Of a DNA stretch of 64,000 nt, positions 8,183 to 16,678 are shown one piece after another. The notes under the pieces were generated by a model, which saw only the letters and a list, made by a program, of their open reading frames with translations, had not been told where the DNA came from and did no database searches. A program made the translations under genes and the position numbers. Within the stretch, counting starts at the first letter, position 1, and each line of letters opens with the position of its first letter. Origin of the DNA: CAVUBL01 sp963837945. GTDB lineage: Bacteria; Acidobacteriota; Thermoanaerobaculia; Multivoradales; DATKCC01. Location of the stretch: the NCBI GenBank assembly GCA_963837945.1, contig CAWIQD010000006.1, positions 248,001 through 312,000 of the forward strand, given 5' to 3'.

Positions 8183-8971
8183 TCACGAGAGGAGGTCCCG
8201 GACCAGCTCGAGGTAGTGGCCGGGGCCCAGGACCACCCGCAGGTCGGTGAGCACCTGGCCGCCGTCGGCCAGGGTGGGGCCGGTGGCCTCGGCACCTTCG
8301 AAGAGGAAGAGGGCGGCGCGGCGCCGGAAGCGCCGGAGGTCGAGGCGCGAGCGCTCACCGGCCTCGGCGGCGTCCACCAGGCCGGGGGCGCCGGCCGATC
8401 CCACCTCGCCCTCCAGGGGCTCGAGCTCGGCGAGCCAGCCCTCTTCGTAGGGCGAGTCGACCAGGGGCGAGGCATCGACCTCGAGCGCCTCGTTCCGGGC
8501 GAGAAGCCGCCCGGCGACGGGGGTCGCGACCGGCAGGCGACCGCCCGCGAGCGCCAGCTCGCAAAGGGTGGCGCCCGCGGCCACGAGCCCGGCGGCGCCC
8601 CCCCAGATGACGCGGGTGATCGGCCAGGCGAGGGCGACGGCGAAGGCGTCGAGACCGAGGCGCAGCCGCCCGGTCCCGCGGTGGGTCCGCCCCTGGACCC
8701 AGACGTGGCCGCGGCCATATCGGCGATCGTTCGGGGCCTCGAAGGGCGGGGCGGCGGGGAGCCGGAACGGCGCTCCGGTCGGCAGGCTCGCGCCGCGCAG
8801 CGCCGCGTCCAGGGGGCAGGAGTCGCAGTCGAAGTCGCGGTCGCACAGGCGATAGGCGAGGAGCCCCGCGCTCATCCACAGACAGGGCTCGATCGTCCTC
8901 GAAGGGGGCCGCGAAGGAGCCCGGGAAGGGATCGGTCGCGATCGTCCGCGGGAGCCGCGCGCGCCTTCCAT
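8183..8971 (-). CDS. GcvH-like protein with N-terminal Cys motif, lipoyl lysine absent
   Basis: 262 residues. An Arg/Pro-rich N-terminus is followed by CLWMSAGLLAYRLCDRDFDC with DSCPLD, a four-Cys cluster (C-x13-C-x5-C-x2-C) that could bind metal. Then comes a GcvH-like domain with RRYGRGHVWVQG and LPVATPVAGRLLARNEALEV. The lipoyl Lys position, seven before the TPVAG threonine, is Gly. The C-terminal region resembles that of the protein at 7223-7993 (LADGGQVLTDLRVVLGPGHYLE against LPDGGMVVGSLHEHIDD). GGGAGG six bases before the ATG supports the start. It has its own sigma-54-type promoter at 9086-9101. Probably cytoplasmic or membrane-associated; the function is not known. Confidence 0.85.
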   Translation of the reverse strand: MEGARGSRGRSRPIPSRAPSRPPSRTIEPCLWMSAGLLAYRLCDRDFDCDSCPLDAALRGASLPTGAPFRLPAAPPFEAPNDRRYGRGHVWVQGRTHRGTGRLRLGLDAFAVALAWPITRVIWGGAAGLVAAGATLCELALAGGRLPVATPVAGRLLARNEALEVDASPLVDSPYEEGWLAELEPLEGEVGSAGAPGLVDAAEAGERSRLDLRRFRRRAALFLFEGAEATGPTLADGGQVLTDLRVVLGPGHYLELVRDLLS

Positions 8972-9085
8972 GGGACACCTCCCTCCCGGGGCGGCCTGCC
9001 TCGACCCGTCGGGCCGATCGGGCCGGGCCGGGACCGACCCGGCTCGGAAGCGAGGCCGATGGGGCCGCCTGCCGCCGGATGGTGG

Positions 9086-9101
9086 TGCAAGAGAAGCACC
9101 A
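9086..9101 (-). promoter_or_regulatory. sigma-54 promoter for the Cys-motif GcvH-like gene
   Basis: On the - strand the site reads TGG-N9-TTGCA, again exactly GG-N10-GC. The -12 element (TTGCA) is perfect; the -24 is TGGT instead of TGGC. The predicted start of transcription is near 9075, about 105 bases before the ATG at 8971. A palindrome centred at 9221, about 120 bp upstream, repeats the spacing seen at the 8037 promoter. Confidence 0.55.
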
Positions 9102-9210
9102 GGGGGCCCGCGGCGCCGCCCGCCGGGCCCGCGCGGCCCGCGGGGGCGCCTGCCGGCGTGGGTCGGCCACGGGCCGGGCGCGGCCGGACCTCCTTGCGGG
9201 CGGGCGCCGG

Positions 9211-9231
9211 GGCGTTGAGAACCTCAACAGA
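9211..9231. promoter_or_regulatory. palindromic enhancer-type site
   Basis: The core is a perfect GTTGAG-AAC-CTCAAC palindrome. Its right half, CTCAACAGA, matches the right half CTCAACAGC of the site at 8137-8157. It lies between the divergent GcvH-like gene and the histidine kinase, so it could control either or both. It is the third member of the proposed regulon motif. Confidence 0.55.
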
Positions 9232-9307
9232 GCGGTGAAAAAGACAACGCTCTTCGTGCTATCCTCGGGTCGGCCCCTCCTCCCCCAGGCGGTTCCGGAG
9301 CGGTGCC

Positions 9308-10939
9308 ATGGTGAAAGTCTTCGCGGCGGTCTCCCGCTCGTTGAGCGCCCGCCTCCTCGTTCCCCTCCTCGCCATCGTCGTCGCCGTCCTCGCCCTCTAC
9401 GCGGCGGTGAGCGTGCGCTCCACCCGCGCCCGCCTGACCACCCTGGTCGGCGACGGCGCCGAGCGCTGCAGCAGCCTGATCCTCGGGGCGACCCACGACA
9501 ACATGCTGCTCAACAGGAAGGAGCAGGTGCAACGCACCATCGAGCGCCTGGCTCGCGGCCCCGGCGTCGAGGCGATCCGGGTCTACGACACCCGCGGCTG
9601 GGTGGCGCTCTCGGCCGCGAGCTCGGAGGTCGGCGAGCAGGTGACGGTCACCACCCAGCCCTGCCGGAGCTGCCACGGCCGCGCCGGCCGCCTGCCGGCC
9701 AAGGTGATCAGCCGCGGGGAGGGCCGGCCCTCCGCGCCGCGCTCGGTGCTCCGCCACCTCGCCGTGATCCCCAACGAGGCGGCCTGCGCGGCCTCCGGGT
9801 GCCACGCGCGCCCCGACGAGAAGCCGATCCTCGGCATCCTGGAGGTCGAGATGTCGCTGCGGCCCCTCGAGGAGGCGGTGGCCAGCGGCGGCCGCCAGAT
9901 GGTCTGGGCCGGCCTCTCCCTGATGCTCCTGACCGGCGCGGTCACCGGGCTGGTGGTGAACCGGCTGGTCCACCACCCGGTGAGCCTGCTCCAGAGCGGC
10001 ACCGAGCGGATCGCCCACGGCAGCCTCGACACCCGGATCGAGGTGCCCGGCCACCACGAGCTCGCCGAGCTCGCCGAGGCGTTCAACCGCATGACTTCGG
10101 ATCTCAAGGCTGCACGCCTCGAGGCCTCGACCTGGTCCGAGCGGCTCGAGGAGAAGGTGGTCGAGAAGACCGAGGAGCTCCAGCGCGCCCAGCGCCAGGT
10201 GCTCCACATGGAGAAGATGGCCTCGCTGGGCAAGCTTTCGGCGACCGTCGCCCACGAGCTCAACAACCCGCTCTCGGGGATCCTCACCTACGCCCGCCTG
10301 GTCGAGCGCGAGCTCGGGCGCGGCGAGCTCGGACCCGAGGAGCGCCGCGAGCTGGCCGAGTACCTGCGCCTGATGGAGATCGAGTGCGGGCGCTGCGGCG
10401 ACATCGTCAAGAACCTCCTGCTCTTCGCCCGCCGGCCCGACGGCGCCGAGATGGCCCCGGTCGACGTCAACGAGGTGGTCGACCGGAGCCTCAAGCTCAT
10501 CCGCCACCACCTGGAGATCAGCAACGTCCGGCTCCGCAAGGAGCCGCTCGCCGGCGACCCGGTCGTCCACGCCGCCGTCGGCGAGCTCGAGCAGGCGCTG
10601 GTGGCCCTCTTCGTCAACGCGGTCGAGGCGATGAGCGCCCCGGGCTTCGAAGACGGCGAGCTCGCCGTCTCCCTCGCCGGCGACGAGCGCCGGGTGCGCA
10701 TCGACATCTCCGACACCGGCGCGGGGATCCAACCGGAGGTCCTGCCCCACATCTTCGAGCCCTTCTTCTCCACCAAGCACAAGGAGAGCGGCGTGGGGCT
10801 CGGCCTGGCGGTGGTCTACGGCATCGTCGAGCGCCACGGCGGCACGATCGCGCGGCACCACCTTCCACCTGACTCTTCCCCGGCACCCGACGCCCGGGGC
10901 GGCCCCGGCCGTCCCGTCCCCGCCGGGCCCAGGAGGTAG
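9308..10939 (+). CDS. membrane sensor histidine kinase with periplasmic c-heme motifs, C-terminus frameshifted
   Basis: 543 residues as read. TM helices at about 17-36 and 197-217 enclose a periplasmic sensor. It has CRSCH (119-123), a standard c-type heme motif, and CAASGCH (160-166), a CX4CH variant, so a heme-based redox or gas sensor is likely. Then follow HAMP, a coiled coil, HisKA with H316 (VAHELNNPLSG), the N box near N437, DTGAGI (469-474) and GVGLGL (495-500). After GGTIA (~515) the frame is wrong. A shifted frame encodes the expected GTTFHLTLP end and stops at 10949, overlapping the regulator ATG as ATGA. About 20 bases appear to be missing near 10850. It pairs with the NtrC-type regulator downstream. 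Confidence 0.9.
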   Translation: MVKVFAAVSRSLSARLLVPLLAIVVAVLALYAAVSVRSTRARLTTLVGDGAERCSSLILGATHDNMLLNRKEQVQRTIERLARGPGVEAIRVYDTRGWVALSAASSEVGEQVTVTTQPCRSCHGRAGRLPAKVISRGEGRPSAPRSVLRHLAVIPNEAACAASGCHARPDEKPILGILEVEMSLRPLEEAVASGGRQMVWAGLSLMLLTGAVTGLVVNRLVHHPVSLLQSGTERIAHGSLDTRIEVPGHHELAELAEAFNRMTSDLKAARLEASTWSERLEEKVVEKTEELQRAQRQVLHMEKMASLGKLSATVAHELNNPLSGILTYARLVERELGRGELGPEERRELAEYLRLMEIECGRCGDIVKNLLLFARRPDGAEMAPVDVNEVVDRSLKLIRHHLEISNVRLRKEPLAGDPVVHAAVGELEQALVALFVNAVEAMSAPGFEDGELAVSLAGDERRVRIDISDTGAGIQPEVLPHIFEPFFSTKHKESGVGLGLAVVYGIVERHGGTIARHHLPPDSSPAPDARGGPGRPVPAGPRR

Positions 10940-10945
10940 CGAGCG

Positions 10946-12370
<1,425 letters not shown>

Positions 12371-12389
12371 GAGCCGGACCGGAGGAGCC

Positions 12390-12965
12390 GTGACCGCGCC
12401 CGGCGGCCCCCTCCGGCTGGTGCCGATCTACTGCGGCGAGCGCTCAGGCCTGATCGAGCCCCTGGCCGCGGAGCTCGCCGCGACCTTTCGGCTGGAGGTG
12501 GAGGTGGGGCCCCCGGCATTCGACCCGGAGGTGGCGTTCGACCCCTCCCGCGGCCAGTACAACTCGCGCATCCTCCTGGCGCAGCTCCTCCAGCAGACCT
12601 CGGGCGGACGCGTGGTCGGGGTGACCAACGTCGACCTCTTCATCCCGGTGCTGACCTACGTCTTCGGCGAGGCACAGCTCGGCGGCCCGGCCGCGGTGGT
12701 CTCGAGCCACCGCCTGGACAACCGGCTCTACGGCCTGCCGGACAACCGCCACCTGACCTTCGAGCGGCTGGTCAAGGAGGCGATCCACGAGCTCGGCCAC
12801 ACCTACGGCCTGATTCACTGCCCGGACGGGCGCTGCGTGATGGCGAGCTCGACCTACGTCGAGGAGATCGACCTGAAGTCGGACCGCTTCTGCGACCGGT
12901 GCCTGGAAAGGGTCCGCGAGGCGGCGCGGCAGCCGGCGAGAGCGGCCGCCGGGACCGGACCCTGA
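12390..12965 (+). CDS. amzA: archaemetzincin-type zinc metalloprotease
   Basis: 191 residues, GTG start with GGAGGAG two bases upstream. The archaemetzincin signature is complete: HELGHTYGLIH (133-143), then C144, C149 and the Met-turn M151 (CPDGRCVM), and a second pair FCDRC (C168, C171). The three His bind the catalytic zinc and the four Cys a structural zinc. Known family members have aminopeptidase-like or unclear activity. It follows the two-component genes on the same strand by 19 bp, but a functional link is not evident. No signal peptide is visible, so it is cytoplasmic. Confidence 0.92.
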   Translation: MTAPGGPLRLVPIYCGERSGLIEPLAAELAATFRLEVEVGPPAFDPEVAFDPSRGQYNSRILLAQLLQQTSGGRVVGVTNVDLFIPVLTYVFGEAQLGGPAAVVSSHRLDNRLYGLPDNRHLTFERLVKEAIHELGHTYGLIHCPDGRCVMASSTYVEEIDLKSDRFCDRCLERVREAARQPARAAAGTGP

Positions 12966-12989
12966 GGGGGCCTGCGCGGGCGCGCAGCC

Positions 12990-13382
12990 CTACAGGCTAC
13001 GCTTCTTGCCCCGGATGTTCCGGCGGCTGCCCTTGGGCTTCGAGCGCCGGTCTCCGCCGCCACCACCGCCGCCGCCACCACCGGACGCGAACGGCGGGAA
13101 GTCACCCCCGGAGAAGCTCGGCGGGCGGCGCGGCGGGCGGTCCTGAGCCTCGGTGACCCGGAGCTGCCGGCCTCCGAGCTCCTTGCCGTCGAGCTCCTCG
13201 ATCGCCTTGGCGGCGGCGGACTCCTCCGTGTACTCGACGAAGGCGAAGCCCCGCGGCCGGCCGCTCGCGCGGTCGGTGGGGATGAAGACCTCGACGACGT
13301 CGCCCGCTTGGGAGAACAGAGCCTCGATCTCGCTCTGGGTGGTGCTGAAGTTCAAGTTTCCGACGAATACCTTGGCGCTGAT
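12990..13382 (-). CDS. RRM RNA-binding protein with apparent ATC start
   Basis: About 130 residues. The RNP2 motif KVFVGNLNF and RNP1 motif RGFAFVEY define one RNA-recognition motif, followed by a glycine run and a basic tail (KPKGSRRNIRGKKRSL). This is the layout of small bacterial Gly-rich RRM proteins. RNP2 must be translated, yet between an in-frame TAG and RNP2 the codons are GAG GCC GTC ATC AGC GCC AAG, with no ATG, GTG, TTG or CTG. AGGAGG lies five bases before the ATC at 13382-13380, so ATC is the best start. A TTG at 13355 would delete RNP2. The other possibility is a base error (ATG read as ATC). Confidence 0.85.
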   Translation of the reverse strand: MSAKVFVGNLNFSTTQSEIEALFSQAGDVVEVFIPTDRASGRPRGFAFVEYTEESAAAKAIEELDGKELGGRQLRVTEAQDRPPRRPPSFSGGDFPPFASGGGGGGGGGGDRRSKPKGSRRNIRGKKRSL

Positions 13383-13464
13383 GACGGCCTCCTAGCCAGT
13401 GTGATGCGCGCGGTCCATGAATCCTTCGATGAGGCTGGGCGTCCAGCCACGGCGAGCCATCGGG

Positions 13465-13493
13465 ACGCTAGCAGGAAGGCGCGCCCCCGTCAA
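13465..13493 (-). promoter_or_regulatory. possible sigma-70 promoter of the RRM gene
   Basis: On the - strand TTGACG (13493-13488) is followed after 17 bases by TAGCGT (13470-13465). The -35 is good and the -10 is weak. The predicted transcript would have a leader of about 75 bases before the RRM start. Confidence 0.35.
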
Positions 13494-13584
13494 ACGATGC
13501 TCGGGGTATACTCCCGGATACACTCGACCGGAAACCGGGGTCGTACCCCCCCACGGCGCTCGCGAGCGCGGAGGTCATCGAGGC

Positions 13585-13821
13585 GTGTCCACATCCATCT
13601 CCGAACAGGTGACGGAGCGGCTCGCACCCTTCCTGGGCGACTTCAACGCCGAGGTCTGGGTCAAGACGGTGGCCGAGCGCAAGCTCGGCGTGCCGGCCGA
13701 CGGTCTGACGGCGGCGCACTTGCCGCCGCTGGTCGAGGGCCTCCGGCCGTCGCTCAACACGTTCATGGGCCGCGCCGCGGCCGACCAGCTCCTGAAGAAG
13801 ATCACGCGCGAGGTGCATTGA
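13585..13821 (+). CDS. small conserved-looking protein, function unknown
   Basis: 78 residues from a GTG with GGAGGT nine bases upstream. The sequence is well structured (TERLAPFLGDFNAEVWVKTV, then LPPLVEGLRPSLNTFMG) and looks like a small helical domain without Cys or membrane segments. The stop is directly followed by the ATG of the next gene, so the two may be co-transcribed. I do not recognise the family. A TATACT hexamer at 13507-13512 may be its -10. Confidence 0.6.
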   Translation: MSTSISEQVTERLAPFLGDFNAEVWVKTVAERKLGVPADGLTAAHLPPLVEGLRPSLNTFMGRAAADQLLKKITREVH

Positions 13822-14623
13822 ATGCGGATCCGACGGCTCGCCCTCTTCCCGCTCCTCTACGCCGCCGTGTTCGTCGGCGTCGCCCTGTGGCTCTCGGGCG
13901 GCGACGCCCTGCATCCGTTCGTGCGCGGCCAGCTCCTGCTGGTGCGCGTGCTCGCCATCGCCGGCTGCTTCGCCGCGGTCTCGGCCTTCGAACGAGGCGA
14001 TCACCTGCGCCGCGCCTGGCTCCTGCTCGGGGTCTCGACCGTCCTCGTGCTGGTCCGCGACCTCCTTCGCCTGCCCCCCTTCGAGCTTCCCCGGCACCGG
14101 CACCAGCCTCGGCGCCCTGGCGGTGAGCGGCCTGGGGGTGCTGAGCAACGTCGGGCTCCTCTCCGGCGTCTGGCTCCTCGCCCGGACCTGGCGGGTGGCC
14201 GCCATCTCCCTGCCCGTGGGCCGGGGCGGCGCCGTCGCCGTCACCCTGGGGGCCCTCGTGCTCGCCCTGCTGGTCGCCGGGCCGGGAGCGCTCGCCGAGG
14301 CTCGGCAGGTGGCGGCCGGAGACTGGAGCGCCCTGATCCTGCTGGTCTCGGCGGTGGTGGACATCCTGTCGCTGGTGCTGCTGGCGCCCCTGCTGCTGAC
14401 CACCCTGGCGCTGCGCGGCGGCCTCTTCGCCTGGCCCTGGGGCCTGCTGACGGCGAGCGTCGTCGCCTGGCTGCTCTACGACGGGGCGGCGGCCCTCGCC
14501 CCCAGCCTGGCGCCGGGAGGCTTCCCGCTGCCCGACGTCTTCCGGGGCCTGGCGGAGAACTTCCTCTTCGTCGCCGGGCTCGCCCAGAAGCGGGCGGTGG
14601 ACCAGGTCCGGCGCGCGGCGTGA
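13822..14623 (+). pseudogene. multi-pass membrane protein, frame broken at a C run
   Basis: The first part (13822 to about 14075) encodes three hydrophobic segments beginning MRIRRLALFPLLYAAVFVG. Reading then shifts by one base at a run of six C (14074-14079). Reading it as five C joins LLRLPPS to SFPGTGTSLGALAVSGLGVLS and continues with about four more helices to a stop at 14623. The restored protein is about 266 residues with seven or so helices, and its stop overlaps the next gene's GTG. The C run suggests a sequencing slip, but phase variation or a real mutation is possible. I cannot assign a family. Confidence 0.7.
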
Positions 14624-15213
14624 GCCCCGCCGGCGAGCAGGCCGCCAAGGCGGTGCTGCGGGACGCGATGGATCGGCACCTGGCCGCCCTCGACCCCGCC
14701 GGGGCCGCGCGCAGCGCCGAGGCGGCCACGGCGCGCGTCCTCGAGCTGCCGGAGGTCGCCGGGGCACGCCGGATCCTCGCCTGTCTCTCGTTCGGGACCG
14801 AGATCGACACCTGGCCGCTGGTCGATCGGCTCCTGGCCGAAGGCCGCGAGCTCTTCGTGCCCCGGGCCGATCCCCGGGACCGGCAGCTCCACGTCCACCC
14901 CTACCCGTGCGAGCTCGTGGCCCTCGACTTCGGCCTCCGGCAGCCGCTGCGCGGCGCCCCGGAGATCCCGCGCGAGGCGGTGGCGGCCCTCGACGCCGTC
15001 CTGGTCCTGGGGCTCGCCTTCGACCGGCGGGGCTATCGCCTGGGCCACGGCAGCGGCTACTTCGACCGCTTCCTGGCCGGCCTCGCGGTGCCCGCCATCG
15101 GCATCGCCCATCCCTTCCAGCTCGTCGACCGGCTGCCGGCGGAGCGCCACGACGTGCCGATGACGGTGGTGGTGACCGCCGAGGAAACGATCCGCCCTAC
15201 TCCCAGATCTTGA
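14620..15213 (+). CDS. 5-formyltetrahydrofolate cyclo-ligase
   Basis: 197 residues. Converts 5-formyl-THF to 5,10-methenyl-THF with ATP in folate one-carbon metabolism. Family marks are LACLSFGTEIDTWPL, VPRADP and the nucleotide-binding signature LGHGSGYFDRF near the C-terminus. The GTG start overlaps the upstream membrane-protein stop (GTGA), which gives the usual family length. The 3' end overlaps the convergent isoaspartyl peptidase gene by 17 bases. Confidence 0.92.
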   Translation: MSPAGEQAAKAVLRDAMDRHLAALDPAGAARSAEAATARVLELPEVAGARRILACLSFGTEIDTWPLVDRLLAEGRELFVPRADPRDRQLHVHPYPCELVALDFGLRQPLRGAPEIPREAVAALDAVLVLGLAFDRRGYRLGHGSGYFDRFLAGLAVPAIGIAHPFQLVDRLPAERHDVPMTVVVTAEETIRPTPRS

Positions 15214-16207
15214 CCTCGAAGCGGCCGTCCGAGGTGGCGGCGCCCCGGAACATGCCGGTGGTATTGAACTCCCAGACGATCCCGCCGTCGCGCCCGACGC
15301 CGATCACCCCGCCGTCGCCCGGCTTCAGGCGATGCTCGAGGACCTCCTTGGCCGCCTGGTCGCAGGTCAACCCCTTGTACTCGACCAGGGCGGCGATGGT
15401 GCGGGTGACCGTGTTCTTGATGTACTCCTCGCCCTTGCCGGTGCCCGAGAGGGCGCAGCTCTGGTTGTCGGCGTACGTGCCGGCGCCGATCACCGGCACG
15501 TCGCCGATCCGCCCGAAGCGCTTGTTGGTGAGACCGCCGGTGGACGTGGCGGCGGCCAGGTCGCCGTGGGTGTCGAGGGCCGCGGCGCCCACGGTGCCGA
15601 ACTCGCTCGACCACTTGCCGGTCTTCTTCTCGCGCTCGAGGGCCTTCTCGAGCGCCTCCTTGCGGCGCGCCGTGTCGTAGTAGGAGTTGGGCACCCGCTC
15701 GACCCCCATCTCGTCGGCGAAGGCCTCGGCGCCGGCGTAGCCCATGAACACGTGGGGGGAGCGCTCCATCACCAACCGGGCGAGCTTGATCGGGTTCTTG
15801 ACCGTCTTGATGCCGGTCACAGATCCCGCCGAACGGTCGCGGCCGTCCATGATGGCGGCGTCGAGCTCGTGGGTGCCCTCGTGGGTGTAGACCGCCCCCT
15901 TTCCAGCGTTGAACAGCGGGTTGTCCTCGAGGGTCACGATCACCCGCTCGACGGCGTCCAAGGCGGTGCCGCCCGAGGCGAGCACCTCCTTGCCGGCGGC
16001 CAGGGCCTGTTTCAGGCCGTCGACGTACTGCTGGCGCGCCTCGGCGGGCATGTCCCGGGAGATGACGCCGGCCCCGCCGTGGATGGCGAGGGCCCAACGG
16101 GCGGCCGGGGGCTTGGCGGAAGAGGGCGCCGGCTCCTGGGCGAAGGCGGCGCCGGCGAGGAGCGCGGCGGCGGACACGAGGACGGGGAGCTTCGTCAAGG
16201 GGTGCAT
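15197..16207 (-). CDS. iaaA: secreted isoaspartyl peptidase / plant-type L-asparaginase
   Basis: 336 residues with a signal peptide (VSAAALLAGAAFAQ). It is an Ntn-hydrolase precursor that self-cleaves before the catalytic Thr. GTVGAAALD places that residue at T205. Other family features are AIHGGAG near residue 41, NPLFNAGKGAVYT, and STGGLTNKRFGRIGD with VIGAGTYAD after the nucleophile. It removes isoaspartyl residues from peptides or hydrolyses asparagine, here probably in the periplasm. It is monocistronic and convergent with the folate cyclo-ligase gene. Confidence 0.93.
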   Translation of the reverse strand: MHPLTKLPVLVSAAALLAGAAFAQEPAPSSAKPPAARWALAIHGGAGVISRDMPAEARQQYVDGLKQALAAGKEVLASGGTALDAVERVIVTLEDNPLFNAGKGAVYTHEGTHELDAAIMDGRDRSAGSVTGIKTVKNPIKLARLVMERSPHVFMGYAGAEAFADEMGVERVPNSYYDTARRKEALEKALEREKKTGKWSSEFGTVGAAALDTHGDLAAATSTGGLTNKRFGRIGDVPVIGAGTYADNQSCALSGTGKGEEYIKNTVTRTIAALVEYKGLTCDQAAKEVLEHRLKPGDGGVIGVGRDGGIVWEFNTTGMFRGAATSDGRFEVKIWE

Positions 16208-16452
16208 GGCAGAAAGGCTACCATCGTCCAGATGCGACCCGATCGCTCACGAATCGGAGGTGGAGTCGGGACCGGTTTCCGGCGGGGGGGTGGACCGCGG
16301 GCGCCACGCGGTGGCTGCGTTGGGCCCTCCTGCCGTACCTCGAGACCGACCGCCTCTTCGTCATCGCGCACGACGCGACCGACCTGCTCGCGGAGGCGGC
16401 CCAGACCCGCCACCGGGCCCGCCTCCTCCGCGACCTCCAGCCGGTCCCGCCG

Positions 16453-16659
16453 GTGGCGGCCAACGCCTCGCGTCCGAGCCAGGTCTTCCTCAACCTGGGG
16501 GTCAACGCGGACCCGGCGAAGCGGATGGTCTTCTCGACCGGCGGCGCCTTCACCTCCCGAGCCCAGGAGCTCCTCGACTCGGTGCCCAACCACCGGATCG
16601 ACAAGCCCTTCGACCTGCGGCAGGTGCGCGAGCTGGTGCGCGGCCACCTGGTGAGGTAG
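16453..16659 (+). pseudogene. receiver-domain remnant of a hybrid histidine kinase
   Basis: The translated segment RMVFSTGGAFTSRAQELL and then PNHRIDKPFDLRQVRELV is the C-terminal third of the receiver domain typical of hybrid kinases (pattern R-hh-F-TGG-F...KPFDL). The phosphoacceptor part and the kinase are absent. The frame stays open upstream to about 16300 but shows no recognisable domain and no good start. This is probably a fragment left by deletion, lying between the asparaginase and kup genes. Confidence 0.55.
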
Positions 16660-16678
16660 GCTCCGGCGGCTCTCCGCC

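Larger units (their letters stand above)
8972..9307. other. 336-bp divergent intergenic region
   Basis: Separates the Cys-motif GcvH-like gene from the heme-sensor kinase gene. It contains the sigma-54 site (9086-9101) and the palindrome (9211-9231). A weak TATCCT hexamer at 9260-9265 may be the -10 of the kinase promoter, but no good -35 is seen. No convincing small gene is present; the stretch between 8972 and 9080 is plain GC-rich sequence. Confidence 0.5.

Noticed and set aside
12972..12987. Terminator hairpin CTGCGC/GCGCAG between amzA and the RRM gene
   Set aside because: Only a six-base stem in GC-rich sequence with no T tract; could be chance.
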